Shown here: positions 25,804 through 35,096 of the stretch, piece by piece
Layout of the letters: each line of letters begins with the position of its first letter
Numbering within the stretch: the first letter of the stretch is position 1
Source: Pseudoalteromonas rubra
GTDB taxonomy: Bacteria > Pseudomonadota > Gammaproteobacteria > Enterobacterales > Alteromonadaceae
Direction: 5' to 3'
Assembly (NCBI RefSeq): GCF_005887115.1
Contig: NZ_PNCJ01000034.1
Span: 1 to 64,000 of the forward strand
DNA: 64,000 nt
Translations under genes and position numbers: made by a program
Notes under the pieces: model-generated
Databases searched by the model: none
What the model was told of the DNA's origin: nothing
What the model saw: the letters and a program-made list of their open reading frames with translations, nothing else

Positions 25804-26526
25804 TTAGCTGTTGCTGTGTATTGCTCGTTTAGCCATGTTTTGTGCCTGTGCATAGCTGTCTGGTGTGCCAATATCGATGTAATGATCATCAACCAGCCAG
25901 CCTTGCAATTTGCCAATCATACCTGGCACAACATCCAGGCTGAGTTCATAGGGTTGCTCAGTTTCCAGATGTGAGAAGTATCGCGCATAGACCTCAGGTG
26001 AAAAGATAAAAAGCGCACCACTGGCAAGGTTGCCCGGTGGGTTCTCGACCTTTTCGTGAAACTCCTGAATAACTTGATTGGCATCTAACTTTACGATACC
26101 GCAGCTACGTGGTGTCGGGGTTTTGAACAAGAGTAGAGTGGCATCGGTGTGCGTCTGGCGTTGATTATGTGCCTCAAGCATGCCCTCTAGTGAGCTTTGA
26201 CAGTAGTTGTCAGCATGTATCACCATGCAGGTCTCTCCCTGCCAAAAAGTCCGATTGCGAACCAGAGTGCCCGCTGTGCCCAGTAACTTAGATTCGTAAC
26301 TCAGAGTAATTCGACTCCGATGCGGGCTGGTTGCCACAAAAGCTTCAACCTGCTCACTAAAGTAATGGGTATTAACCAGGATCTCATCAACCCCAAGTTG
26401 AACGAGTTTATCTATCCATAAACCCAGCAAGGGTTGACCGTTGAGCGGAACAAGACACTTTGGCAAGGTATCTGTGATTGGTCGCAGGCGGGTGCCAAGG
26501 CCTGCGGCAAGCAAAATAGCTTTCAT
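25804..26526 (-). CDS. sugar-1-phosphate nucleotidyltransferase (HddC/mannose-1-P guanylyltransferase type)
   Basis: This protein of 240 residues starts at ATG 26526, 1 nt after the preceding gene; upstream in-frame codons belong to that gene. The NTP-transferase signature MKAILLAAGLGTRLRPITDTLPKCLVPLNGQPLL opens the protein (split: residues 1-20 and 21-34). VNTHYFSEQV and the metal-binding HADNYCQ follow. Beside a heptose kinase it most likely makes GDP- or CDP-heptose; the nucleotide cannot be read from sequence. Confidence 0.82.
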   Translation of the reverse strand: MKAILLAAGLGTRLRPITDTLPKCLVPLNGQPLLGLWIDKLVQLGVDEILVNTHYFSEQVEAFVATSPHRSRITLSYESKLLGTAGTLVRNRTFWQGETCMVIHADNYCQSSLEGMLEAHNQRQTHTDATLLLFKTPTPRSCGIVKLDANQVIQEFHEKVENPPGNLASGALFIFSPEVYARYFSHLETEQPYELSLDVVPGMIGKLQGWLVDDHYIDIGTPDSYAQAQNMAKRAIHSNS

Positions 26527-26527
26527 A

Positions 26528-27970
26528 TTAACTAAATGAATCCTTAACGGCTTGTTCAAGGAGCTGACAAGACAAAGGGGTATTACCCAGTGACGCAACC
26601 TGACATGCGGCAGCCAGGCTACCCAGGTAGCAGGCCTGCCAAATGTTTGCACCTGCAACCAGCGCCAGTGAACTGGCAGCTAAAAAGCAGTCACCTGCGC
26701 CAGCAGGGTCGACGGCGTTGGTGTTCAGCGCGGGCAGGCGGTCGTTCTCCCAGTCATCAAATGTGTGATTGGGCTTGTGAATGAGGATCCCTTCTTCGGC
26801 GAGTGTAATCACCAGGTTTTTTGGCTGCGACACCTCTGTGAGCTTCTGCGCCAGGATAACCAAGCCGTCATCCGGATTATTCAGAGATACTCGCACCTCT
26901 CGCTCTGTTGGGGTTAACAGATCCATATTGCAGTAGCGGGCAATATCTCCCACTTGCGAAGAAGTCTGAGAGTCTGCAACCAGTCTGATCCCACGCTGGT
27001 GGCAGGCCGCAGCAATTTTCTCGACCAGTGGTTGCGGCAGCAAGCCGTAATTGAAATCAGAAAAGACCAACAGATCAATCTGATTAAGTTGGCTTTCGAT
27101 GGTCTGATATATTTGCGCCTGCAGCTCCTGTGATATCTTGTGCTGACGTACCTGATTAACCCTCAGCAAGGTTTTATTGCTGGCGCGGTAGCGGGTTTTC
27201 AAAGGGGTAGGGCGACTTTGATCGGTAAAGAACAAAGGTTCGACCTGATAGTCGGTGATTTGCGAACGTGTATAATCAGCGGTCTGATCTTCGCCCAACA
27301 CTGAAGCCAGCACCACATGCTCAGCCCCCAGTGCTTTTATGTGTCCTGCGGTGATGGCTGCGCCACCTAAGAATGTGTCTTTGCGGTTTGGGGTGATCAC
27401 GATAGTCGGATCTTCCTGTGATAATCCTACGGCTGTACCTTGTACATACTCGTCGACGATGACTTCGCCAATGACCAGGACACGCAGGGATTTCATTGCA
27501 TCAAACAACTCATATAAGTCGTCAGCTGCTATGTTATGACGGTTGGCAAATCCTCGTGCCTCGGCAAAATCCATGCCCGGCGCCGGCTTTTTGCTGCGGC
27601 GGAAAAAGTGCTCAGAATTACTTTCAAACTCACCTGAGCCAAAAATAAGCTTACCCCCGTAGCTGTTTAAGACTGCGAGTTCAGGATTTGAACGTGACTC
27701 AAACTCTTTTCCTTTAACCACTATTTGGGGCTTGAACCGTGCAACCTCTTGCTCAGGTGTGGCCGTGGTTATATGCGCTTCATCAACACACTCTAAGGAC
27801 CGCACCACTTCCAGTCTAAGCTCTTCACTGACACGGCTTCGTACGGCCATAGATTTGTCTGCGTTGACAGCGACAATCAACTTGTCCCCACATTCTTTGG
27901 CGAATTTAAGAAGTCTGATGTGTCCTGCATGCAAGACGTCAAAGTTGCCTTGGACTAAGACTTTACGCAT
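26528..27970 (-). CDS. bifunctional sugar nucleotidyltransferase-PfkB kinase, HldE-like with swapped domains
   Basis: The start is at ATG 27970, giving 480 residues. The N-terminal domain (1-135) is a cytidylyltransferase of the RfaE/HldE type: VLVQGNFDVLHAGHIRLLKF with the HxGH motif, then IVVKGKEFES. The C-terminal domain (about 160-480) is a PfkB-type sugar kinase with FLGGAAITAGHIKALGAE and DPAGAGDCF, which holds the catalytic Asp. In E. coli HldE the kinase comes first and the transferase second, so the order here is reversed. With GmhA in the same operon it probably phosphorylates and activates a heptose. Function is inferred from domains and neighbours. Confidence 0.78.
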   Translation of the reverse strand: MRKVLVQGNFDVLHAGHIRLLKFAKECGDKLIVAVNADKSMAVRSRVSEELRLEVVRSLECVDEAHITTATPEQEVARFKPQIVVKGKEFESRSNPELAVLNSYGGKLIFGSGEFESNSEHFFRRSKKPAPGMDFAEARGFANRHNIAADDLYELFDAMKSLRVLVIGEVIVDEYVQGTAVGLSQEDPTIVITPNRKDTFLGGAAITAGHIKALGAEHVVLASVLGEDQTADYTRSQITDYQVEPLFFTDQSRPTPLKTRYRASNKTLLRVNQVRQHKISQELQAQIYQTIESQLNQIDLLVFSDFNYGLLPQPLVEKIAAACHQRGIRLVADSQTSSQVGDIARYCNMDLLTPTEREVRVSLNNPDDGLVILAQKLTEVSQPKNLVITLAEEGILIHKPNHTFDDWENDRLPALNTNAVDPAGAGDCFLAASSLALVAGANIWQACYLGSLAAACQVASLGNTPLSCQLLEQAVKDSFS

Positions 27971-27980
27971 TTTCCAAACT

Positions 27981-28637
27981 CTATTTAGGGTTACATGCGA
28001 CAACGAATAGGTAGTGACACATTGGGGCATAGCCTGTATGTAACACTTCGTCATTCATGCCAAATGAAAATACGTTATGAAAGTACTTTGAGAAAGTATC
28101 GTGAAGTCTTTCTCCACTATATAAGTTGACATGCTGCTCGTTTTTCGTAGCATATTTTTCTGCGGTAATATTAGGAGTACCAATAATACATATGCCATTC
28201 TCACTTAAGTTATTAAGTAATGCACGCATATACTTTTCTTCATTTTCAGGGTAAATGTGCTCGATTACATCAAGCGAAATCACAGCGTCAAATTTCCCAA
28301 AAGACTCTTCCATTATATCGGCACATTTAAAGGTCAGCTTATCATCACTTAAATGTGCTTTTGCCCATTCGATGGTTCGCTCATCAAAATCAACTCCAAC
28401 TACTTCCTTTGCCGACTCTTTTAACATCATTGTTCCAATACCATCAGAGCAGCCTAGTTCTAGCACAGAGGCATTTTTGGGGAGCATTTTCATGGCAAAT
28501 TTATATCGAGAGAGTGTAAATACACAATGCTTCATGTCATGCTTAACAAAATCAGTAAAATATGGACCGAGTTCAAACCCTTCTTCATTTGGGTCAATAT
28601 AAGTTGTTCTCATCCAGAGCTCTTTTTCTTTAGTCAT
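27981..28637 (-). CDS. class I SAM-dependent methyltransferase
   Basis: The 218-residue protein has motif I SVLELGCSDGIGTMML (about 57-72), acidic VVGVDFDE, and ISLDVIEHIYPENEE, typical of the Methyltransf_23/11 group. It begins an AT-rich stretch of the operon (to about 32.5 kb) whose base use differs visibly from genes further upstream. It is probably a sugar O-methyltransferase of the glycan. Confidence 0.82.
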   Translation of the reverse strand: MTKEKELWMRTTYIDPNEEGFELGPYFTDFVKHDMKHCVFTLSRYKFAMKMLPKNASVLELGCSDGIGTMMLKESAKEVVGVDFDERTIEWAKAHLSDDKLTFKCADIMEESFGKFDAVISLDVIEHIYPENEEKYMRALLNNLSENGICIIGTPNITAEKYATKNEQHVNLYSGERLHDTFSKYFHNVFSFGMNDEVLHTGYAPMCHYLFVVACNPK

Positions 28638-28649
28638 CTTAATTCCTAA

Positions 28650-29105
28650 TTATGAAGTGAGGGATTGCAAAAGGTGATCATCAACATCCCATGAAGGGTG
28701 GTCATTGTGATTGTTAAAGCGGCCAGTTATGACCTCTTGATAGACTGCCACTGCTGAAATAGGGAGAGTGAGAGTATAATACTTATCTGAAATCCAAAGA
28801 CTTTGATTGTCCTCTGTAGTAAGGTTAACAACCTTTAATACTTGTCCCTCTTCACTAAAAATAGCAATTCTAAGCTCTCCTTCCAAGATGGAAAAGCACT
28901 TGTCTGATCCTATTCTACGTTGCGGTAAAAGCTGAGTATCTGAGGTAATCGCAATAATCATATTTTGAACATTGTCATTAATGCTATTGTGAAGGCAGTA
29001 CCTATATCGCCCGTTATTAGACTCGATAGCTTTTTTTTTCAGATCATTAATATGATTCCTGCTAATTACCTTTATGGGACCATCAATGTAAATTGCATTG
29101 CTCAT
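28650..29105 (-). CDS. WbuC-like cupin protein, metal ligands apparently lost
   Basis: At 151 residues it aligns in pattern with the WbuC cupin family found in O-antigen loci: RYRYCLHNSINDNVQNMIIAI, then a beta-rich cupin with ILEGELRIAIFSEEG. In typical members the metal site includes HxH-like residues after the first strand. Here the segment reads LLPQRRIGSDKCF, without His. It overlaps the aminotransferase gene by 4 nt. The role is unknown. Confidence 0.55.
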   Translation of the reverse strand: MSNAIYIDGPIKVISRNHINDLKKKAIESNNGRYRYCLHNSINDNVQNMIIAITSDTQLLPQRRIGSDKCFSILEGELRIAIFSEEGQVLKVVNLTTEDNQSLWISDKYYTLTLPISAVAVYQEVITGRFNNHNDHPSWDVDDHLLQSLTS

Positions 29106-30202
29106 ATTTCACCCTTAAAAAACTCTTTTATTTTTTTGATAACATACATAACTTCGTTATCGTTCATTTTTTCATGGGCTGGGATAGCTAATAAGGTGTC
29201 AGCTGCTTTAGTGGCCTTTTCAAATGTGTTTTTATTCATTGGTTTGTAGCATGGTTGAGATGGAATTAATATATTATCTCTTATTCTAGCTTCGATATTG
29301 TTCTTGTTCAAAAACTCGAAGAGTTCATCTCTTTTATCTGTAAAAAATAGAAATAAATAATATGCATGACTTACGTCTTGACTAGTTACTGGGAATTCAA
29401 CGTACTCAGCAAGATGCTCTTTGTATTTTTGAGCAATCTGCTGTCGTTTTGTCATAACACGATTGTACTTTGGGAGCCTTTCAAGTAATACGGCTGCGTG
29501 GATAGTATCCATACGACAGTTTATGCTTGGCTCATAACATGTTTGCTTGTCAACCATTCCACTATATCTAGCGGCTATTAGTTTTTCATACAGCTTTGTG
29601 TCATCAGTAAGAATCACCCCTGCTTCACCAATAGCTCCGAGTGGTTTCATTGGATTCATACTAATGCAGCTAATTAGACCAAAGCTCCCAACGGGTTGTT
29701 TATCTATACTTGCTCCAAATGCCTGCGAGCCGTCTTCAATCAATGCTATATTGTATTTGTTAGCTATTTCTTTAAGTCTTTTGTAATCAGCTGGGTGTCC
29801 TGCGTAGTCGACTGCTAAAATTGCGACGGTCTTATCAGAAATCAAATGCTCGACACTTTCTGGGTCTATATTCAGAGTTTCATCTATGTCTGCGAAAATG
29901 GGCGTTGCACCATGCATCACAAACGAGTGTGTAGAGGCGACCCATGAAAGAGGAGTTGTAATAACCTCGTCACCATGTTTAATGCCTAGGGCTTTAAAGG
30001 ATAGGTATAAAGCATCTGTTCCAGAGCCCACCGCAACACAATATTTTCTTTTACAGTATGTTGAAATCAACTCCTCCAACTTGTCATGTTCGGGGCCCAT
30101 AATAAGTTGTCCATGAGCAAGCGCCTTTTCAATTGCTTGAAGTGTGCTGACCATTTCATCTTTTTCAAGAGACAGGTCGAGGAATCTTATTCTATCTTTC
30201 AT
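29102..30202 (-). CDS. DegT/DnrJ/EryC1/StrS aminotransferase
   Basis: This is a PLP-dependent sugar aminotransferase of about 366 residues that would convert a keto sugar to an amino sugar. Landmarks are VAVGSGTDALYLSFKALGI, EVITTPLSWVAS, IEDGSQAFGASI and SMNPMKPLGAIGEAG with the PLP Lys. A longer start at 30220 is possible. The preceding acyltransferase overlaps it. Together they suggest an N-acylated amino sugar product. Confidence 0.87.
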   Translation of the reverse strand: MKDRIRFLDLSLEKDEMVSTLQAIEKALAHGQLIMGPEHDKLEELISTYCKRKYCVAVGSGTDALYLSFKALGIKHGDEVITTPLSWVASTHSFVMHGATPIFADIDETLNIDPESVEHLISDKTVAILAVDYAGHPADYKRLKEIANKYNIALIEDGSQAFGASIDKQPVGSFGLISCISMNPMKPLGAIGEAGVILTDDTKLYEKLIAARYSGMVDKQTCYEPSINCRMDTIHAAVLLERLPKYNRVMTKRQQIAQKYKEHLAEYVEFPVTSQDVSHAYYLFLFFTDKRDELFEFLNKNNIEARIRDNILIPSQPCYKPMNKNTFEKATKAADTLLAIPAHEKMNDNEVMYVIKKIKEFFKGEI

Positions 30203-31199
30203 ATTTACGGGTATGTCCATTTATTGGCATAAATCTCGCTTTTTCATACAATAAAAACTGAATGAATTTGATTTCAATTTTGGAAGAAGTTTTATAATAG
30301 TATTTTGATGATAAATCAAAAACAGAGCCCTTATATTCTTTTTCTTCACGCAACCCTTTTTTTACTATCGCGATTGAATACTCAAGACTCTCTAATTCTT
30401 CAGTAGAGTCAACAATGACAATCGTGTGAGAGCCATATTCACTTTCTATCAACCATGATGATTTTTCTCCGCTCAGCTTTTTAGATGAAGTGAACAGTTC
30501 GCAGAATTCCTGAATAAAGCTTGTCATTTTGACTAACTTGTCTTCGACTGTAACTTCCTCATATGGGGCTAAAGAGGGGATTGACTTGGCTGGATTTCCT
30601 CCAACAGCAGTCATAGGCGGCACGTCTTTGGTAACAATTGAGCCTGTCATCACCAAGGCTTTTTCACCAACTACGACACCTGGTGAGATGACATTGTAGC
30701 AGCCAAGGATCCAAACATCGTTTTCTATTCTGACAGGTGACACTTTGTGAATTTTACAACCCTCTAATAGTTCACCGTGGTGGCCATGTGTCCAGACACT
30801 TGAGTATGTTCCGATGCCAACACCATTGCCAATATAAAGAGATTCGGCAACATTTAATATGCAGTTACTACCAATCCAGGAGTTGTAACCGATAAAACAG
30901 TCATTGCCGCCATTCATAAACATATTACGTTGCAGTTTAGAATAATCCATCAATGTTAAGTTGTTGACTTGAATTATACTGTTAGCTCCAATAAGAGTGA
31001 AATCGCCCAGGAAAATGGTCCCTGTAGCACTTATATTGGTACCTTCTTCGACTTTGCAACCTCTAGAAATGTAGATTTCCTTGGCGGAAATTTTAACGTT
31101 TTCGCCTATTGTCGCTTCATCGCTTATGTTGATTATTTCTGCTTTTAGATTCGCCGTTTTACTAATGCTTGAAGAAGTGATTGAGTTTTTTTTCATCAT
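30192..31199 (-). CDS. hexapeptide-repeat acyltransferase with extra C-terminal domain
   Basis: The 335-residue protein has a left-handed beta-helix: residues 20-205 hold repeated [LIV]G-type hexapeptides (IGENVKIS, FLGDFTLIGANSIIQV, GSNCILNVAESLYIGNGVGIG). The catalytic-type WTHGHHGELLEG and typical trimer end VTKDVPPMTAVGGNPAKSI follow. A C-terminal domain (about 210-335) has no recognised family. It probably acylates the amino group formed by the neighbouring aminotransferase. Confidence 0.82.
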   Translation of the reverse strand: MMKKNSITSSSISKTANLKAEIINISDEATIGENVKISAKEIYISRGCKVEEGTNISATGTIFLGDFTLIGANSIIQVNNLTLMDYSKLQRNMFMNGGNDCFIGYNSWIGSNCILNVAESLYIGNGVGIGTYSSVWTHGHHGELLEGCKIHKVSPVRIENDVWILGCYNVISPGVVVGEKALVMTGSIVTKDVPPMTAVGGNPAKSIPSLAPYEEVTVEDKLVKMTSFIQEFCELFTSSKKLSGEKSSWLIESEYGSHTIVIVDSTEELESLEYSIAIVKKGLREEKEYKGSVFDLSSKYYYKTSSKIEIKFIQFLLYEKARFMPINGHTRKYER

Positions 31200-31206
31200 T
31201 GCTCTC

Positions 31207-32466
31207 CTAAATGTGTGGTACTAAGTCTGAGAATGAAGCTTTTATATTTTCAAAAGTATCTTCTTTCCATATCAACTTTTGTAAATTACTAGCCCTAAAC
31301 TTCAAGTCTTTACCCAGTTCTACTTCAGCTTTTTCAAAAGTTGAAGTTGCGATTGCAGGAATATTATCATCTACTTTCATAAATGTAATTGCAGGGCAGT
31401 TAGTAATAAAGTTGTAAGCAACAGTGGGGCCATTAGAAATAGACATATTTACAAATGCTTGCTCGTAAAGTGCTAACCTTATTTTAAAGTCCATTGAAGC
31501 CAAAGGCATGCATGTAAATTGATCAAAATCGCAACCATACTCTAGATGAGCTTTGTAGCTGTCTCTTATGATAACGGGGAAATAACCATTTTCCTGAAGG
31601 TATGTTGCAAATTTCATCCATTCAACGACATTACTATTTCTCTTTGAATGACTAGAGCACTCTCTAAGTGTTAGAGTAACAATTTTTTTGTTATTTGCTT
31701 TCTGCTTTAAAAATGAGTAAACAATTTCATGGGCAGGTTTAGGTGCTTTTAAGTATGTTAAGTCGTGGGATTCACAAAGAGTATTAAGGACCTTAGAGCT
31801 CACTCTGTTACGAGAGTTGCCAGGTATAAAATTATCTGGATACGTATTAGGTGCATCAGAATAATACTGTGCGCTTTCTTTATAAGGAAGAATTGTACAA
31901 CCTATATTATTGATAACGCAGGTCATGACACCCTGCAATATTTTCTCAATTCTCCATATTAAGTCATCCCCTTCATGAAATACATTGAATCCAAGGTCTT
32001 CGCAGGATAACGATTTATTTGGAACTATGATGAACTGAATATGCTGAAGGTTTCGCTTTATTCTTTCTAAATTAGCAAGTGCACAAAAATACAAAACATC
32101 ATAGCATGCTAAGTTTTGCGATAAGTCGTAAAAAGCAAACAGCGTATTTGAAACCTTTGTTTCAGGTATTTGCATGTCGATGCACCGTATAAGGCGGTTT
32201 TTTGCATGATTATAAAAATACAAATCACTGATCTTAAAGCCAATGCGGATCAGGGATGGAATAATCTCGCTAAGGCATTCAGAGCATATAACGACACTAG
32301 ATATCTCTTGTTTTGGTACTTTTGAAAGTTGATTAATATCAATGCTAACTACTCCATCTAACACCTCTCCCCCTCCAGTAGAGGCGAGGATTGTTTGACC
32401 TGAATGATAAGGAGAGTTTAAATACGCTTCTGTATTTGCACAAACACCATATAGAACAGTTTTCAC
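31207..32466 (-). CDS. uncharacterised protein, possible glycosyltransferase-like fold
   Basis: This 419-residue protein is not recognised. The N-terminus MKTVLYGVCANTEAYLNS resembles a Rossmann nucleotide-binding start, as also seen in the FkbM protein at 40040. The second half has KKIVTLTLRECSSHSKRNSNV and VNMSISNGPTVAYNFITNCPAITFM, similar in layout to a GT-B donor domain. It lies in the AT-rich part of the operon and overlaps the alcohol dehydrogenase gene by 4 nt. A glycosyltransferase or sugar-binding role is only a suggestion. Confidence 0.6.
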   Translation of the reverse strand: MKTVLYGVCANTEAYLNSPYHSGQTILASTGGGEVLDGVVSIDINQLSKVPKQEISSVVICSECLSEIIPSLIRIGFKISDLYFYNHAKNRLIRCIDMQIPETKVSNTLFAFYDLSQNLACYDVLYFCALANLERIKRNLQHIQFIIVPNKSLSCEDLGFNVFHEGDDLIWRIEKILQGVMTCVINNIGCTILPYKESAQYYSDAPNTYPDNFIPGNSRNRVSSKVLNTLCESHDLTYLKAPKPAHEIVYSFLKQKANNKKIVTLTLRECSSHSKRNSNVVEWMKFATYLQENGYFPVIIRDSYKAHLEYGCDFDQFTCMPLASMDFKIRLALYEQAFVNMSISNGPTVAYNFITNCPAITFMKVDDNIPAIATSTFEKAEVELGKDLKFRASNLQKLIWKEDTFENIKASFSDLVPHI

Positions 32467-33500
32467 TCGGTAACCTCTATGATTGCACGCACTATTCTTT
32501 TCTCCTCCAAATCCTTTAAAGCGGAGTTAATTTCATCTAACTTATAAATTTTAGATAAAAGGGCTTCTAGGTTTAACTTGCCTTCCTGATAAAGCTTAAC
32601 AAATTTAGGAATGTCTGAATCAGGCTTACTTCCACCACCCCAACTACCACGAATTGATTTACCTCGATGAAATGCGTGAGGTTCTAGTGATATTTTGAGA
32701 TCATCTCTTGGATGTGAAGCAAAAACACATTGACCACCACCATCTTTTACTGATGCAAATGCTTGTTCGATGGTGCCGGTTGTGCCGCCTGCTTCAAGGC
32801 TATAATCTACACCTATATTGTTGGTAATTTGATAGATAGCTTTGACGGGATCTTCTGAGGTTGCATTTATGGTGTGAGTGGCACCTAACTCCTTAGCAAG
32901 TGCAAGCTTTTCGTCGCTTACATCTACGGCGATTAATTTAGCAGGTGAACTTAACTTGGCAGCCAGTAGTGCGCTCATACCGATGCCTCCAAGGCCAAAA
33001 ATAGCGATGTTTTTTTCTTTTTCTGGCTTTAACTCATTGAATACCAGACCCAGCCCAGTCGGCAAAGCACAACCGAGCAATACCGCAAGCTTATCCGGAA
33101 AACCCTGAGGTAGCTTTACAACCCGGTTTTCAGCGACTATGGTTTGCTCGCACAGTGTAGTAGCGCTGCCTGAGTTGATCAAATAGTCCTCATGGGGGTA
33201 TTTGCCACCGGGGGCATCCTGGCCTTCACCTTTAATCCAGCCGATCACGACTTTGTCGCCTACCTTTACTTTAGTAACGCCTTCACCAATCGCTTCGACA
33301 ATACCAACGCCTTCATGCCCTAGCAGGTGGGGGAGGTATTTGTCCTCACCTCGACCACCACTGACCTCCATCAGCTGAGAGTGACACAAGCCGCTGTACA
33401 GGACTTTAACTTGGACCTGGCCTGTGATTAGCGCCGGCAGTTGAATGTTGTCAACTATCTTAAGAGGCTGACCTGTTTCAAATAGTACTGCTGCTTTCAT
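32463..33500 (-). CDS. zinc-type alcohol dehydrogenase
   Basis: The 345-residue medium-chain dehydrogenase has GLCHSQLMEV and HLLGHEGVGIVEAIGEG (catalytic zinc region). The coenzyme site is IAIFGLGGIGMSALLAAKL near 170. It oxidises or reduces an alcohol with NAD(P); in this operon the substrate is likely a sugar or side chain precursor. It starts 1 nt after the upstream kinase-like gene. Confidence 0.82.
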   Translation of the reverse strand: MKAAVLFETGQPLKIVDNIQLPALITGQVQVKVLYSGLCHSQLMEVSGGRGEDKYLPHLLGHEGVGIVEAIGEGVTKVKVGDKVVIGWIKGEGQDAPGGKYPHEDYLINSGSATTLCEQTIVAENRVVKLPQGFPDKLAVLLGCALPTGLGLVFNELKPEKEKNIAIFGLGGIGMSALLAAKLSSPAKLIAVDVSDEKLALAKELGATHTINATSEDPVKAIYQITNNIGVDYSLEAGGTTGTIEQAFASVKDGGGQCVFASHPRDDLKISLEPHAFHRGKSIRGSWGGGSKPDSDIPKFVKLYQEGKLNLEALLSKIYKLDEINSALKDLEEKRIVRAIIEVTE

Positions 33501-33501
33501 T

Positions 33502-34506
33502 CTAGTTGTCTCTTAATTGGGTTTGTAACGCATGCATTTTATCGTTAATTTGAGCAAAGTAGCGTTGGCTCTTGTCAAGTTGCCGCGCCTGCATGTGTTG
33601 TAATTTTGCATCTCTTTCTTTTAAGCAAGAAATGTTCCAGGAAAATAGTCTTCTGGCCTGAACATCAGGTAAAAACTCGTTGAGCATGATTAAACACCAC
33701 TTGAGCAGCGTGAGCTCATAGACGCACTTTAGAGTGTTTCCTGCGGATGCTTGTGCTGCAAAGAGTGGTGAGCGCAAAAACTGTGGTAAGTAAGACAGTG
33801 GCACGGGCAGGGCAGGCTGGGCAAAAAAGTCGCATAGCAGCTTCCAGGCACTGTCATTTCCAGCATATTCGAAATCAATAAAATACACTTCATCGCGATA
33901 TTTCAGTGCGTTATGAAAGCCAAAGTCAGAGGGAGAGACCATGTCCTTTGGACAGGGCTGTTGCCAGTCTATACCGGGTGCTGTGCTGATAACTCTGGTG
34001 CGCAGTTCTATTGCCGTCAGCAGAGTATTGAGTTCAACGTTGTCACGCAGAGATTCGAATCGTGAAAGACGCAGTGTGACTAATTGAATAAAGTCTTCCA
34101 GTTTGGCCGGGCTATCCGCAGCCGCATTGAACGCCGTGCGCTCAACCTGATGACTGTTGATGGCTGCAATGAAATTGTATGCTGCAGTGACATCCTGTGC
34201 TGTCACTGTTTCAAAGGTATGGCCGTCGATAAACTCGTATATGGCAGACAGGGTGTTAGAACAATAACCAATAGGCCTGGCTATATTTGAGATACCGGCC
34301 TTGTGTAGCTGTTGACTAAACTGAAATTCATTGTAAAGCTTGTCGAATGCCCGTGCGCCTGGCGCAAAGCATTTCAGAAAATAGGCTTTATTATCTGAAA
34401 AGAGCTTATGCCCCTGATTATTTGCGCCCTGCGGCAAGCTGGAACTGCGCCACTGGGTTTGTCCCAGAGTAGAAGAGATAAAGTCTGTTAGTTCAGCAGA
34501 GAACAT
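33502..34506 (-). CDS. aminoglycoside/choline-kinase-like phosphotransferase
   Basis: The start at ATG 34506 (MFSAELTDFI) gives 334 residues; the longer reading lies within the HAD gene. APH-fold landmarks are YFLKCFAPGARAFDKLYNEF (ATP Lys), PSDFGFHNAL (catalytic Asp and Asn, but without the usual His-Gly before Asp) and VYFIDFEYAGND (metal Asp). The C-terminus is helical. It may phosphorylate a sugar or an alcohol. The unusual loop is shared by some polysaccharide-locus kinases; specificity is unknown. Confidence 0.72.
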   Translation of the reverse strand: MFSAELTDFISSTLGQTQWRSSSLPQGANNQGHKLFSDNKAYFLKCFAPGARAFDKLYNEFQFSQQLHKAGISNIARPIGYCSNTLSAIYEFIDGHTFETVTAQDVTAAYNFIAAINSHQVERTAFNAAADSPAKLEDFIQLVTLRLSRFESLRDNVELNTLLTAIELRTRVISTAPGIDWQQPCPKDMVSPSDFGFHNALKYRDEVYFIDFEYAGNDSAWKLLCDFFAQPALPVPLSYLPQFLRSPLFAAQASAGNTLKCVYELTLLKWCLIMLNEFLPDVQARRLFSWNISCLKERDAKLQHMQARQLDKSQRYFAQINDKMHALQTQLRDN

Positions 34507-35096
34507 AGCCAGGCATCCAATGCTTGCCAATGGTTGATTTGCGGGCCGCTGAACCCCTGAAGTGCGTTGGGTGCGAACAATACCCCATGACACTGTGCAG
34601 GAAAATCACTGTGCGTCAGAATATCTGGCAGATCATCAATAAACACGTCACACTTGAGCTGTGAGATACGCGCAACCTTCTGTACTTTGGTCTCGTTAAA
34701 AAAGACCAAATCAGGGTCAACAGGCGCATCGGCTGATCCGATAAAACCGTGGCTGAGGAGCCACTGTGTGGCTGCGTTATGAAAGTCAACACGCTCCCCA
34801 ATAATCGGGTACTTAGTTTTATGCGACACGATAGTCAGTCTATGTCCTTGTGCATAAAGGCGTTGCATTGCTGCTAGTACACCTGGATAGGGGCGTGCCT
34901 GGGTGATTTCTTTCCCGTAGACGATACCCTGTAGCTCGGTCCATCTGGCTTCGTTGTCCTGGTCAATAAAATATTGTTTAACTTCATTTTTGCTTTGACC
35001 GACCGACTCTGGTAGCCAGCCAAGTGCACAACCGACGCGATAAAACACGCCGGTGTAGTCGGCAATGGTGTTATCAAAATCTATGCCTATGATCAC
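34488..35096 (-). CDS. HAD-family phosphatase-like protein
   Basis: The 202-residue HAD protein has IIGIDFDNTIADY at the start (nucleophile and acid Asp), VSHKT as motif II and DVFIDDLPDIL as motif III/IV. Most probably it dephosphorylates a sugar phosphate or acts with the neighbouring kinase. It overlaps both neighbours by a few bases (ATGA at the transketolase gene). Confidence 0.82.
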   Translation of the reverse strand: MIIGIDFDNTIADYTGVFYRVGCALGWLPESVGQSKNEVKQYFIDQDNEARWTELQGIVYGKEITQARPYPGVLAAMQRLYAQGHRLTIVSHKTKYPIIGERVDFHNAATQWLLSHGFIGSADAPVDPDLVFFNETKVQKVARISQLKCDVFIDDLPDILTHSDFPAQCHGVLFAPNALQGFSGPQINHWQALDAWLCSLLN

